Positions 30,263 through 41,627 are shown, counted from the stretch's first letter. The stretch: 64,000 nt of DNA from Lacrimispora xylanisolvens (GCA_017084465.1 CP070896.1:2159001-2223000); one strand, 5' to 3'. Numbers and translations: made by a program. The notes: generated by a model not told the origin, from the sequence alone.

Positions 30263-31652
30263 TTATTTATTCTTTAAATATTCGTCAATTCCTTTTGCAC
30301 CGGCCTTTCCTGCTCCCATAGCAAGAATGACAGTCGCCGCTCCTGTAACGGCATCACCGCCTGCAAACACACCTTCTTTTGTGGTCTGTCCGTTTTCTTC
30401 ATCTGCAATAATACATTTCCACCGATTAATATCCAGACCTTTTGTAGTGGAAGAAATTAACGGATTGGGAGAGGTACCCAGAGACATGATTACCGTATCT
30501 GTTTTTATTTCATATTCCGATCCCGGTATTTCCTCTGGGCGTCTTCTTCCTGATGCATCCGGTTCCCCAAGCTGCATCTTAACGACCTTCATGCCCTTTA
30601 CATAGCCGTTTTCATCCACAAGTATTTCTTTAGGATTTGTAAGAAGGTCGAAGATAATGCCTTCTTCCCTGGCATGATGAACTTCCTCGGCTCTGGCTGG
30701 AAGCTCTGTTTCACTTCTTCTGTAAACAACGTGTACACAGGCGCCAAGCCTTGCTGCTACTCTGGCTGCATCCATGGCAACATTGCCACCACCTACTACA
30801 GCAACGTTTGTACCGGCAAAAATGGGAGTATCATAATTCTCATCAAATGCTTTCATAAGGTTGGCTCTTGTTAAATATTCATTGGCTGAGAAAACACCGT
30901 TTGCATTTTCTCCGGGAATCCCCATAAACATAGGAAGTCCGGCGCCGGAACCTATGTATACAGCTTCAAATCCCTCTTCCTCAAACAACTGATCTATAGT
31001 CGTTGATTTTCCAATGACCACGTTGGTCTCGAATTTTACACCCAGTTCTTTTACCTTTTCAATTTCTTTTGCTACGACTTTCTCTTTTGGAAGACGGAAC
31101 TCCGGAATTCCATAGACAAGCACCCCTCCTAATTCATGAAGTGCCTCAAAAACCGTTACATCATATCCCTGTTTTGCCAAATCTCCTGCACAGGTAAGGC
31201 CGGAGGGGCCAGAGCCGATCACAGCTACCTTATGTCCGTTCTTCTCCTTGGAAGATTCTGGCCTGATGTCATGTTCTAAGGCATAATCTGCCGCAAACCG
31301 TTCTAACTTACCAATGGAGACAGGCTCCCCCCTTAATCCCACGAATACATTTTCCTTCGCACTGGGTTTCCTGTGGACAGACACGCCCGCAGACCGCAGG
31401 CAGAGCAGAAGATTTACTGATTACCTTATATGCTTCTTCTATATTACCTTCCTGTATTTCTTTAATAAATCCAGGTATATCAATTGCTACAGGACAGCCC
31501 TCAATGCATTTTGCATTTTTACAGCCGAAACATCTGAATGCTTCCCTGACCGCTTCTTCCTGATTGTATCCTTCACAGACTTCTTCAAAATTTGTAACAC
31601 GTACCTTTGCTTCCTGTTCTCTGACAGGTACTTTTTTTAACATATCAGCCAT
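30263..31652 (-). CDS. GltA-like / NfnB-type flavoprotein subunit (frameshifted)
   Basis: Iron-sulfur flavoprotein of about 463 aa after repair. The N-terminal ferredoxin-like domain has cysteine clusters CFGCKNAKCIEGCPV and CGRVCPQETQCEGKC for [4Fe-4S] centres. It is followed by two nucleotide-binding folds (VAVIGSGPSGLTCAGDLAKQG for FAD; NVAVVGGGNVAMDAARVA for NAD(P)H). One extra G near 31330 breaks the frame; the repaired junction reads CIRGIKGEPVSIG. Domain layout fits the homotetrameric glutamate synthase small subunit and NfnB of the electron-bifurcating NADH-dependent ferredoxin:NADP oxidoreductase. Pairing with the FNR-like protein just upstream favours NfnB. Confidence 0.88.
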
Positions 31653-32546
31653 TTGTGATCTCCTCGCAGTTCCCGCAGCCGCCGTGATGCGTATTTCCTT
31701 CCTGTTGTTTTAACATGACACGGCATTCCTCTGTTTTATACATCTGGCTCCTTTTGATTGCCTGGTCAAAGTCCACCAGATGTCCGTCAAATTCCGGTCC
31801 GTCAATACAGGCAAATTTAACCTGATCTCCCACCATAAGACGGCATGCACCGCACATTCCTGTGCCGTCCACCATGACCGGATTCATACTGACGACTGTT
31901 TTTTTAAATCATACTTTCTGGTTAGCAGGCATACAAACTTCATCATGATCATAGGACCGATTGTTATACAGGCATCGTATTTCTTTCTCTGGTTCTGGAT
32001 TAAGTCCTCTATAACGTTAGTCACAAGACCGGATCGTCCATAAGAACCATCATCGGTTGTCACATAAAGATTACCAGAGACTTCTTTAAGCTCATCTTCC
32101 AGAATAAGCATATCCTTTGTCTTTGCTCCGATGATAACGTCTGCCTCAATTCCATTCTCATGCAACCACTTTACCTGAGGGTAAACCGGTGCTGCTCCTA
32201 CACCTCCTGCAACAAAAAGGAGCTTTTTATGTTTTAATTCTTCCAGATCTTCATGGACTAAATCAGAAGGGTTTCCTAAAGGTCCTGCAAAATCACGGAA
32301 ACTATCATTTTCTTTTAAATCTGCCATCTTTACGGTGGAAACTCCCACTTCCTGAAATACAATGGTAATTGTTCCTTCCACCCTGTTATAATCACAGATC
32401 GTAAGAGGGATTCTCTCACCATTCTCTCCCATCTTAACGATTACAAACTGTCCAGGCTGGCAATTGGCTGCAATGCGTGGCGCATACACATCCATAAGAA
32501 CTATTTTGTCTGCCAGCTTTTGTGCTTTTAATATTCGGTACATCAT
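31645..32546 (-). CDS. FNR-like / NfnA-type flavoprotein subunit (frameshifted)
   Basis: Ferredoxin-NADP reductase-like protein, about 300 aa when repaired. FAD-binding segments QPGQFVIVKMGENGERIPLTI and FRDFAGPLGNPS, nucleotide-binding LFVAGGVGAAPVYPQVKW, and a C-terminal cysteine cluster (GTGMCGACRLMV and a later CGNC) for a [2Fe-2S] centre. The frame breaks in the A run near 31904 (seven A; eight would restore KYDLKKTVVSMNPVM). The gene overlaps the GltA-like gene by eight bases. Together they resemble NfnAB, which exchanges electrons between NADH, NADPH and ferredoxin; sulfide dehydrogenase (SudBA) is the alternative name for the same architecture. Confidence 0.87.
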
Positions 32547-32675
32547 CTTCTCCCTTCTTTCGTAACCCGCTTTTTCCCATAATAATTGCTGTATTCTTAT
32601 CAGATTATTTCTATCATAACCAGTATAGATAATTTATTTATACTTTGCATCGGGGCATGATGACAAAAAAAAGGA

Positions 32676-32710
32676 AAAGCGGTTTATCCAACCTGGATAA
32701 ACCGCTTAAA
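32676..32710 (-). terminator. Terminator of the PucR gene
   Basis: A perfect 13-bp stem on the minus strand: AAGCGGTTTATCC, loop, GGATAAACCGCTT, followed by TTCCTTTTTTTT. It ends the PucR transcript, so nfnAB must start from their own promoter in 32547-32675. Confidence 0.85.
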
Positions 32711-32712
32711 GT

Positions 32713-34378
32713 CTATTTCTTGTTAAAGTTTTCAATCATTCTGTAAACTACAAGACCGATTCTTACCGCCAGCCTTTCGTTGGCATTATCAAAATCGATT
32801 CCTGTTATTTTTGCTATTTTTCCAATTCGGTAAGCAGCTGTTTTATAGTGAACATACAAGTCCTGAGCTGTCTTGGAAAGGTTCTGATTGTAGTTTAAAT
32901 AAGTCTTCAGCGTTATAATAAGATCCTCCTGCTGGGGCTTTTTATAGTTAAACAGTTTCTGAAGGGATTCGGGAACATATTCCATTAAAAGCGCTGGATC
33001 GTCAACCTGGCACAGAAGCTTAAAGATTCCCAGATCTGAAAACATCATAATATAGGCGTTCCCCTCATAGGAGATATCCGCTGCAATATCAATAAAGGAA
33101 AATGCATCTGCAGCTTCCTTATATGACCCCTCCAGCTGCATGATGCCCTCTACAATCTTGCCTGCACCTGCCTTTACAACAAGCTTTTTGTTATGCTGAG
33201 TCATACCTGCCTGAACCTTGCTCCACATCTCTTTTAAATCTTTGCGATACTCGGCCTGGGTCCGGTTGGGATTTGCAGTTTTTTATGGCAACCACTTTGT
33301 CCATATCCGTATGTACTTTTACATCAGTCAGCCTCTGTCTTACCACATCTTCCAGCCAGTTGATCTGCTGAAGCTTCTCGTTCATCTTCTTCTGGGTACT
33401 TCCTTCGTATGTGACTCCAAAGACAATCACACGGTAATGGCCATTTGGATCCATACCAAGGAGGCTGGCATTCTTTTTCAGTTCATCCGCAGAGGTAACT
33501 TTTCCGTTGAGAATATTATTTAATAAGTCGTGCTGATACTTTTTTTCAAGTTTTGAAACGGCGAACTTTCTTGAAAATTCATATTGGAGAGCAACAATGG
33601 CATTTTCCACCGCTATGCAGTCCATCATATTAAATTTATCGAATTTTTCCATTATAACAAGATACATCTGTATTCCCACATTTAAATTCATTTTGACAAC
33701 ATAACAGGGGTATTCCCCCTCCTGCCTGGTATACTCGTAATTGGAGAAAATACCCGGATCAAACTCAGCTGCCTTAGTGGATAATTCAAACTCATATTCC
33801 TCGCTGCCGGTTGCTGCATAACAGGACATATCCTGATTATAAAGGGCAATGGGATTGCGAATCAGCTTATTTAACATATCAAGAATGTCCCCTACCGGAT
33901 TTTTCTTAAAATTATTGGAAAGGGATAACGCCATAAAATTATCATGAGTTGTTTTATAATACTTTAATTTTGTCACTTCTTCATTAAAAAGCCGCTCCAT
34001 TACCAGTGACATAATGGTCTGGAACGAGACTTCAAAAGAGACTTCAATCAATGGAATTCCAAAGTTTTCTGCGTATTCCCGTAGAAGGACAATCTTGCTT
34101 TCCACGCCTTCCACCAGTTTTCTCTTTTTTAAAATCAGTCCGCTGACATTCTTCTTTTCAAGCTCGGAAATATAAAATTTAAATTCTTCAATGGTACAGG
34201 AATTGAATGCATATAAACCAGTCAGCAGCAATTCTCCTCCATTAATAAACTTAACAATATCAGGTGCCTCAATGATTGTCGCGCCCTTAATTTCTTTTCT
34301 CAAGCCACTCTCTCCGCAAATCAGAGTCATTTTTCCCAAGTTCTCCGTTTTGAGAAATTCTTCTACTGTAAATTTCAT
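32713..34378 (-). CDS. pucR: PucR-family transcriptional regulator (frameshifted)
   Basis: N-terminal PucR domain (MKFTVEEFLKTENLGKMTLICGESGLRKEI, with NGGELLLTGLYAF), a middle region of about 300 residues, and the C-terminal PucR helix-turn-helix (LIITLKTYLNYNQNLSKTAQDLYVHYKTAAYRIGKIAKITG). One extra A near 33280 breaks it; the repaired junction reads VVAIKTANPNRTQAEYRK. I choose the ATG at 34378 (MKFTVEEF) since family members start there. PucR-type proteins activate purine and ureide degradation genes in Firmicutes. It is the best candidate to bind the shared element found before allD, allE and both allantoinase genes. Confidence 0.88.
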
Positions 34379-34461
34379 TTCCTTTTTTGCACAGCCCCTT
34401 CTTATTATTTTTTCTCCCTGATCAGTATAACATAATGCAGCATTAACTGGTAGTTCATGCA

Positions 34462-34493
34462 AGAAAGGCCGGGCTTTCCTGCCCGGCTGTTTC
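34462..34493 (-). terminator. Terminator after allC
   Basis: On the minus strand AGCCGGGC, loop AGGAAA, GCCCGGC, followed by CTTTCTTG. A strong GC stem with a modest T-rich tail in the gap between allC (ends 34532) and pucR (starts 34378). It closes the long allD-to-allC operon. Confidence 0.65.
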
Positions 34494-34531
34494 CCTGCTG
34501 TATATAAATGACTCATTGCCCCCCGGCTCAT

Positions 34532-35769
34532 TTATAAAAGCAGTTTGATTGCAAGTTCCTCCATTATAATAGAAGCTTTCGCGAAATCGCTGAATTTAGT
34601 AAATTCTACGGGACAATGACTTCTCCCATCTTTACTTGGTACAAAAAGCATCACAGTTGGTATTACCTGTCCGATTTCCAGTGCATCATGTCCGGCTCCG
34701 CTTGGAAGATACTCATAGCTGAAGCCATGTTTTCTGCAGCTTTCTTCCATTGTGCTCAGCATTTCCTGGGATAAATTCACAGAAGTAATGGTAAGTTTAT
34801 TGTCCATTTCGTAACTGCCCCCGATCGCTTTCACTTCCCGATCTAAAGCGGCACGGATTCTTTTTGCAATATCATTAATATGTTCGTTGTTTCTGGACCG
34901 GATATCAACGGTAAACTGACACTCTTCCGCTACGATGTTCATACCGCCCGGTATGGTATTGATATAGCCAACTGTTGCAACGGTTCCATCGGCTTTTTCT
35001 CTTGCCCAGTCTGCAATCTTAGAGATAACCTTGGAAGCTGCATCCACCGCATCCTTTCTCATATCCATGGGAGTTGTTCCCGCATGGTCTGATCTTCCGT
35101 GTACAGTGACCATATATCTTTGAATCCCAACAATGCAGTCCACCAGCCCCAGCTCAATTCCTTCTGCATCAAGGACTGGTCCCTGTTCAATGTGGGTTTC
35201 CAGGAAATACCCGATGGAACCTATGGGCCATCTGGCCTCTTCCACTCGTTCAGGATCCAGACCATATTCTTTCATGGCGTCATAGATGGAAATGCCATCG
35301 GTATCTTTGTATTTCCTGCAATACGCTGCATTCCTGTTTCCTAACATTGCACCGGAACCAAAATATCCGGTTCCAAACCGCATGCCCTCTTCGTCACAAA
35401 ATCCAACAACTACAAAGTTTCTTTTTGGTGTCAGATTTTGTTCTTTAATTCCCGTGCGACTTCGATCGCACATACAATTCCGGCAATGCCATCAAAATCT
35501 CCGCCATTTACTACGGAATCGTAATGAGACCCCATCATAACACAGGGCAGATCAGGATCTTCCCCCTCAAGAATTCCAAATACATTTCCTGCCGCATCTT
35601 CCTTCACCTGAAGTCCGGCTTCCTCCATAACTGTTTTAAGATAATTCACCGCATCTCTGGACTCTTTTGTAAAAGGAAGACGGGTGCATCCTTCTCCAGG
35701 AGTCGCAGTAAACTTTTTTAAACATTCCAAATCCTTGGCAATTCTGCCTGTTTTTTCTGCAACAGCCAT
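34532..35769 (-). CDS. allC: Allantoate amidohydrolase (M20 family; frameshifted)
   Basis: M20-type metalloamidase, about 412 aa when repaired. Metal ligands are visible in MMGSHYDSVVNGGDFDGIAG (His and bridging Asp), CDEEGMRF (Glu pair) and ETHIEQGPVL (His). SGAGHDALEIG and SHCPVEFTKFSDF complete the C-terminal binding site. One A is missing near 35447; the repaired junction reads VARELKEQNLTPKRNF. In this cluster it would hydrolyse allantoate to ureidoglycine, releasing CO2 and ammonia. N-carbamoyl-amino-acid hydrolase is the main alternative within the same family, but the neighbourhood favours allantoate. Confidence 0.9.
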
Positions 35770-35783
35770 TTATTTACCCTCGC

Positions 35784-35996
35784 TTATTTTGATTTATCGT
35801 ATTTCCGGCAATCGTAAATATACTTTTTACAAGGTGAATAAAGCATTGCAGCAATAATAATTACTAAACCAGAGAAGCACAATACTTTATTGGCAAGATT
35901 AAGTCCAACTATTATTGTAACAAATGCAACCATAATTGCAAGAAAGGCAATGGTTAATCCCCCTTCTTTTGTCCGAAAAAAATCATTCTTTTTCAT
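35784..35996 (-). CDS. Small membrane protein of the ureide operon, 70 aa
   Basis: Small protein with two hydrophobic helices (about residues 15-35 and 39-55) and a basic, Cys-containing tail (SPCKKYIYDCRKYDKSK). The N-terminal KNDFFRTKEGG is cytoplasmic by the positive-inside rule. ATG at 35996 is the most sensible start; the upstream in-frame extension overlaps the permease gene. It lies between the LctP-type permease and allC, in the same operon. No family recognised. It may be a small partner of the permease. Confidence 0.6.
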   Translation of the reverse strand: MKKNDFFRTKEGGLTIAFLAIMVAFVTIIVGLNLANKVLCFSGLVIIIAAMLYSPCKKYIYDCRKYDKSK

Positions 35997-36027
35997 CTCA
36001 CATTTACTTTCACTTTCTATGTATTTC

Positions 36028-37639
36028 CTAAATTGCCAGCATGAAGAACAAAAATACCCCAATTGCAATTGTCACAGGGACTGTAACCATAAGAATTCTT
36101 TTTAATACTTCCCCTTCGCTTCCAAGAATATTGGCAGTAGTGGTTCCCAGTATGATTTTGCTTGGACTGACCGCACTTCCGATGGAACCTCCGGCTGACT
36201 GTGCTCCCAGAACCGCTGCAGGATTCACATGCAGAAGATTTGCTGTGGTCATCTGGAATCCTCCGAATAAAATATTGGAACTCATATTGCTTCCAGTCAT
36301 AAATGTTCCTAAAAGCCCGACAAAAGGCACCAGAGCGATATATGCTTTTCCCAGCACTTTTGCAATTCCATCTGCCAGTACTGCAGTCTGTCCCGTTCCA
36401 TCCATGATCTTAGACATAATAACCAGACCGATCACCGCAATTCCCGAAGGCATGGTCATAGATACCGATTTGACAAATACACGCTTTGTTCCTCCCTCTT
36501 TGATCCAGCCATTCTTCTTGTAATAAATCAGTCCGGCAAGGGAAGATACCAGCAGGAAAAAGCTTGCATGGGTAAATGGGGACAATGGAGAGAAGCTGCT
36601 GCTTGCTTTGTTTACGTGTCCGTATCCGGTTACTGTCTCCGGGAATGCAAAACCAAACTGAAACTTTCCCAAAAGATCATGTACCGGTTTTATGGTAAGA
36701 ACAATCAGAGTAATCGCTGAAAGAAGAAAATAGGGAACAAACGCCTGTACAAGGGTCATACCCTGGGGAAGCTCTTCCCCTTCCTGCTTTGTAAATTCCC
36801 GGTTCATAATAGGACTGTCTTTCAGACTCCATTCCTCTTTGTACATCCGGGTTCTTCCCAGAAGAAGAATCACAATTAAAGAGATGCAGGAGGGAACAAA
36901 ACAGGAGATGGTAGTGTTAACCTGGGTCAGCAAAAGCTGTCCGCCTCCCTGAATCAGGGATATTAACATTACGGCAGCCAGGCCTTTCTTAACAGCCCTG
37001 CCTTTTCCGTAAAACCAGCATACCACAACTCCTCCCACAACGTTCCAGAACCAGATAAAAACGGCGGTCCAGAATGCAGTTAATAAGTATTCTTTGCTTC
37101 CTGCTTCCAGATTTACGCTCATGGCCAGGGAATCCCATGCAACGCCCAGTGTTCCGAAGGTATTTCCCCAGGCCTGTCCAAGCAGGGGGGATAATAACTG
37201 CCCAGATTGGCTGAACACCGATCCCGATTAAAAGGGGGGCACCCACTGCAACGGGAACACCAAATCCTGTGATTCCCTGGAGAAAGCTTTCAATCACCCA
37301 GCCCATGGCAAATACCAGAAGCAGCTCGTTGGGCAATAGCTTTCTCATTCCATCCCGGATAACCAGAAAGGCTTTTGCTTCGTCTCCCACCTGGTACAAA
37401 AGGATTGCTGTCCAGACAATAATGAGAATAATCAGTGCATTCCAGATTCCCTTGGCACTTTCCGCCGCAATGACTGTGACACCTGCCTTAAAAAGAAATA
37501 CTCCTGTAACCACTGTGATCATAAGTCCAACTGCCGCAGCCTCCGTTGCACCCCAATGAAATTTAATCATCAGGATTATGAGTGCAATAATTGGCAGAAA
37601 AGCCATTGCCCATGTAAATAGATTTACTGGTATATTCAT
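36028..37639 (-). CDS. LctP-type (lactate/glycolate) permease, candidate oxamate carrier (frameshifted)
   Basis: LctP-family transporter, about 536 aa when repaired, with about 12 helices. Family landmarks are GATEAAAVGLMITVVTGVFLF, FLQGITGFGVPVAVGAPLL, and the C-terminal TGSNMSSNILFGGFQ and SAGGSIGSAVSPSKIILGTTT. One extra C near 37191 breaks the frame; the repaired junction reads VIIPLLGQAWGNT. The family carries L-lactate and glycolate. Inside a ureide fermentation operon, the anion to move would be oxamate (a lactate/pyruvate isostere) or glycolate-like intermediates. ATG at 37639 follows AGGAAA. Confidence 0.82.
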
Positions 37640-37659
37640 TTCAAATTTCCTCGTTCTTA

Positions 37660-38595
37660 CTAAGCATGAATAACAGTTCCTGTTTTTCCGGCAATGCCGT
37701 CAGCAGCTTTATCAAGCAGTGTGATTAATGTTTTTCTGCCTTCTCCTGATTCTGCAAACCGGAGAGCAGCTTCAATTTTAGGAAGCATGGAGCCTTTGGC
37801 AAACTGCCCCCTGGGCAATGAATTCCCTGGCTTCTTTTGTACTCAGCTCTGACAGCCATTCCTGGTTTTCTTTTCCGAAATTAACTGCAACCTTTTCCAC
37901 TGCTGTTAATATGACCAGATAATCTGCATCAATCTGGGAAGCCAGCAGACTGCTTACATTATCTTTATCTATGACTGCATTGACACCGGTAAGCTTTCCT
38001 TCTTCGCTTACTACCGGTATTCCACCGCCGCCGCAGGTGATGACTACATGGCCTGCATTCATTAAGGTTTTGATTGTTTCCAGTTCCCGGATTCTCACCG
38101 GCATGGGAGAAGGAACTACGATGCGGTAACCTCTGCCTGCATCCTCCATACACTGGATACCCTTTGCCTCATTTTTTCTGCCTCATCCTTTGTAAGAAAT
38201 CTTCCGATTGGTTTTGCCGGATTTTGAAACGCTTCATCATCCTTACTGACTTCAACCTGAGAAAGAATGGTTGAAACTTTTCTGTCCATGCCCCGCCTGT
38301 GAAACTCATATTTAATTGCATTCTGCAAGTCAATTCCTATGTATCCCTGGCTCATTGCCACGCTGGTGGGAAGGGGCACCTGTTTCATGCCTTTCTGCAT
38401 CAGAGTAAGATGATCCATGGCAGTCTGAATCATCCCAACCTGGGGTCCGTTTCCATGAGTGACGATAATGGACAGCCCCTGCTGTGCAAGATCTGCAATT
38501 ACCTCTGCTGTCCTGGCGACAGCTTCTTTTTGCTCTTCGATATCATTGCCCAGGGCGTTTCCGCCCAGAGCAATTACTATTTTTCTATTTTCCAC
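37660..38595 (-). CDS. arcC: Carbamate kinase (two frameshifts)
   Basis: Amino-acid-kinase family enzyme making ATP from carbamoyl phosphate and ADP. Visible are KIVIALGGNALG at the start, VTHGNGPQVG near residue 45, VITCGGGGIPVV near 185 and DADYLVILTAVEKV near 230. Two indels break it: one A missing near 38192 (repaired AEKNEAKGIQCMEDAG) and one G too many near 37808 (repaired AQGQFAKGSMLPKIEAAL). The C-terminus then reaches a TAG at 37660, giving about 311 aa. Start is a GTG at 38595 after AGGAG. It is the energy-yielding last step of allantoin fermentation. Confidence 0.92.
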
Positions 38596-38611
38596 AACGT
38601 TCTCCTAAAAT

Positions 38612-39863
38612 CTACTGGGTATATCCCAGTTTCTTTGCATATGCTGTGATTGCTTTTTCAAAGCATTCCATAGGCGGGTGTACGGTTCCAGCTCCAATTT
38701 GTCCATATCCTGCAACTTTATGGGCAATTCCCGTATTAATTACCGGTGTAATGCCTTTTTCTACTACAAGTCTTGCATCAATTCCAAGAGTGCATCCCTG
38801 GAAATTCCAGTTGGGGATGATAAAATTGGGGTTTCTGTCTATGGTGATTTCCGACATCTCTGTGCTGGTACGAAGAGCATCTTCATATCCGCCTGCACCC
38901 ACAAATCTGGTAACAGCCGGGGCTGCAATCATAGCCATACCACCTACGCCAAAGGTCTCAGTGATAGCGCTGTCACCCATATCCGGACAGCCGTCCTCTT
39001 TGTCATATCCGGTAAAATACAGTCCCTGAGGTGTATTTACCGGTCCTGTAACCACTGATCTCCCATACCTGCAATTCGGATTCCAAACTCTACACCGTTT
39101 CGGCACATAGCAGTCACTATGGTACCGTCAGTCACAGTACGGGCAGCATCCATAACGGACTTGCCGGTTGCCATCATTATATTTAAGAAGAACTGGTCCG
39201 TATCGGATAAGAATTTAATAACATCATAACGATCCTGATCGGATATCTTCATTTTTGTAATAACAGGTGCAACTTCCTTTAAAAACGCCAGGGAAGCAGC
39301 AATATTTCTCTGATGGAATTCATCACCCATCGCAATGGCTTTTGCTACCAGAGGATTCACATTAATTCCGCCAAGCTCTTTGATCGCAGTCTGCAGCACT
39401 GGTCCAAGAACATCTCTCATCCAGCGAAGTCTGTTAACAACCTCTTCGGAGTAGGCACCGAAACGAAGTACCTTTCCGATTCCTTCATTCATGGTACAGT
39501 AACCTTCGTTGCCGTCTGTCTTATTTTCCACAACGAATACTGGCATATTTGCAGTAGTAATTCCGCCCATTGGACCCACCGCTCTTACACTGTGGCATGG
39601 CAGGAAATTTACTTCTCCGGATTCCAAAAGCCGTCTGGCAGCATCTTCCGTATCAGCCCATTCTTCAAAAAGGACTGCACCCACACAGGATCCCTGCATG
39701 GGATCTGGCATGTCTTTATAGGCAACCGGCGGACCTGCATGAAGAATCACTTTTCCATTGTTTAATTCAGGAATTACATTTTAGCCCGTGTATTATCTGT
39801 AATGACTGGCTGACTGGCAACCACTTTCATGATCACTCTGCGGTTTGCTTCATCAATGTCCAG
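38612..39863 (-). CDS. allG: AllG (YlbE, DUF1116), oxamate carbamoyltransferase subunit (frameshifted)
   Basis: DUF1116 protein matching E. coli YlbE/AllG through its length: LHAGPPVAYKDMPDPMQG, EVNFLPCHSVRAVGPMGGIT, NEGIGKVLRFGAYSEEV, GDEFHQRNIAASLAFL, MGDSAITETFGVGG and INTGIAHKVAGYGQIGAGTVHPP. A missing T near 39048 breaks it (repaired GDQWFTGPVNTPQG). A missing A near 39783 hides the N-terminus: the stretch IDEANRRVIMKVVASQPVIT, which appears fused to AllF, belongs here and joins RAKNVIPELNNGK. The exact start (about 39750-39900) is unresolved. In E. coli, AllFGH together form oxamic transcarbamylase. Confidence 0.88.
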
Positions 39864-39876
39864 ATCTTTGTTGTTT

Positions 39877-41613
39877 CTAAGGAAATTGAGGATTTTGATC
39901 AATTCCACATTTCCCCCCGCCGGAGGCATCCAGTCGTACTGAACCACTTCACAGCCAAACTCCCTGGCAACTTCAGAAAAGCTTTTCAGTCCGATGTTGA
40001 TGATTCTTGGTTTCTCTGCCAGCATCTGAAGCAGTTTATCGGATGCCTTTCCGGGAATGGTATCGGAAGCTTTCTTTGACCGGATTTCTTTCTTTCCCTC
40101 AGCAAAGTCAAGACCGATTGCCTGAATTGCTGTACGGACAGCCAGTTTATTGGTTTCGCATACGATTACTCCGGCATCAGTCAGCTTTTTCACCGCCTCA
40201 TCATACCCCTGGAAATCCTTTCTGGTTCCGCATACTGTTGCAATAAAGAAAACCTTTCTGCCTTCTCGTTCTGCCTGATCACCAAGTTCTCTGATTGCAG
40301 GAAGAAGAGCGCCTGCCATATCGGCATGGGAGCCATATCCCAGCATGACATCAAGAAGAATGACTCCTGTTGATTTGTCATCAATGGCTTCTTTCATACA
40401 TTCAATTCTCTTAGCCGGATCGATCATCGGGTGGGGTTTTCCCTGTGTGTATACATCATCGCCAAGATCAACGACAATGTGTCCTCCGGTTTTTAACATA
40501 TATCCTTCTGCTTTTTCAGGAGGGATCTTTAAATCCAGTGCATCTTTGATCAGCATGGCCGCTTCGCCAGCAAGGGTACCGCCGGAATAATATGCCTTGA
40601 TTGTCTTCTTTTCTTCCATGCGGTAAAATGAAGATCGATCCACAGTTACTTCACCCTCTTTTACAGTTTCTCCCCGTACCAGGCTGACCGCCAGACGGGC
40701 TGCTTCATCAAGGGTATAGGTATGATAGAAATTCTCCTCATGATACTCTGGTTTCTCCCAGGAATAACGTAATAACCGGCTTTTTGCAGACACTAAGCCT
40801 TGCTGATACTTTTTCCCTGACTGCCTTTGCCGGCGGCTTGGAAATAACAATCATAACAGCAACACTGTCATCGTCTTCCATTGCATCAATCATATCCATC
40901 ATGGTGATTCCACCCACCTGGGTTGATAAATCACGGCCTCCGGTACCAATGGCATTTTTTACACCTTCTCCAAGGCGGTCTATGATGGTAGTCAGTTCCT
41001 GGATACCCGTTCCGGAAGCGCCTATAATTCCAATGGCTCCCGGTGTTACACTATTGGTAAATGCGATAGGCACACCCTGAATAATGCTGGTTCCGCAATC
41101 AGGTCCCATAACCACAAGCCCTTTTTCATGAGCTTTTTCTTTTAAATTCTTTTCATCCTCAATGGTGACGTTGTCGCTGAACATGAATACATTCATGTCC
41201 TCGTCAAGCGCCCGGTCCGCCTCCAGAGCCGCGTAAGCTCCTGGTATGGAGATCACTGCAAGATTGGCATCCGGCAGTTGACCAAGTGCCTGATCCCATG
41301 ATCTTGCACTTTGGGATTCTTTCCCATTTCCTGCTGATACGGATTGCTTCTGAAAGAATTCCTCTGCCTCTTTCATAATGGTATCCAGAAGACTTTCCTC
41401 TTCTACGTCAGCAACAATAACCATATCATTTGCTGTAGATTCCATTAATTCTTTTGTATCCAGACCGCTCTGCTTAAAGATGTCCTTATTAGCAGGCGTT
41501 GCCATCATAACAGAAGCCTTCTTTACTCCCTGAATCGTTGAGATCTGATTGGTAAGAAGCATCAGTACTACAGAATCGTGATAACTTCCCTTTTTTACTG
41601 CTGTTCTTAACAT
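39877..41613 (-). CDS. allF: AllF (FdrA), oxamate carbamoyltransferase subunit (frameshifted)
   Basis: FdrA-type protein with a CoA-ligase/succinyl-CoA synthetase-like fold. Motifs are MLLTNQISTIQGVKKASVMMATPANKD, AVISIPGAYAALEA, GPDCGTSIIQGVPIAF, GIIGASGTGIQELTTII and MLGYGSHADMAGAL. A frame break near 40757 separates the two halves. It would form oxamate carbamoyltransferase with AllG and AllH: oxalurate + phosphate to oxamate + carbamoyl phosphate. The visible frame runs to 39774, but its last ~35 residues look like the AllG N-terminus. With one A restored near 39900, AllF would stop at 39877; I give that boundary with moderate confidence. Confidence 0.88.
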
Positions 41614-41627
41614 AATAATATTTCTCC

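Noticed and set aside
39570..40079. 169-aa plus-strand ORF opposite allF/allG
   Set aside because: Low-complexity translation with many His, Pro and Leu, no start signal, and fully covered by conserved AllF/AllG sequence on the other strand.
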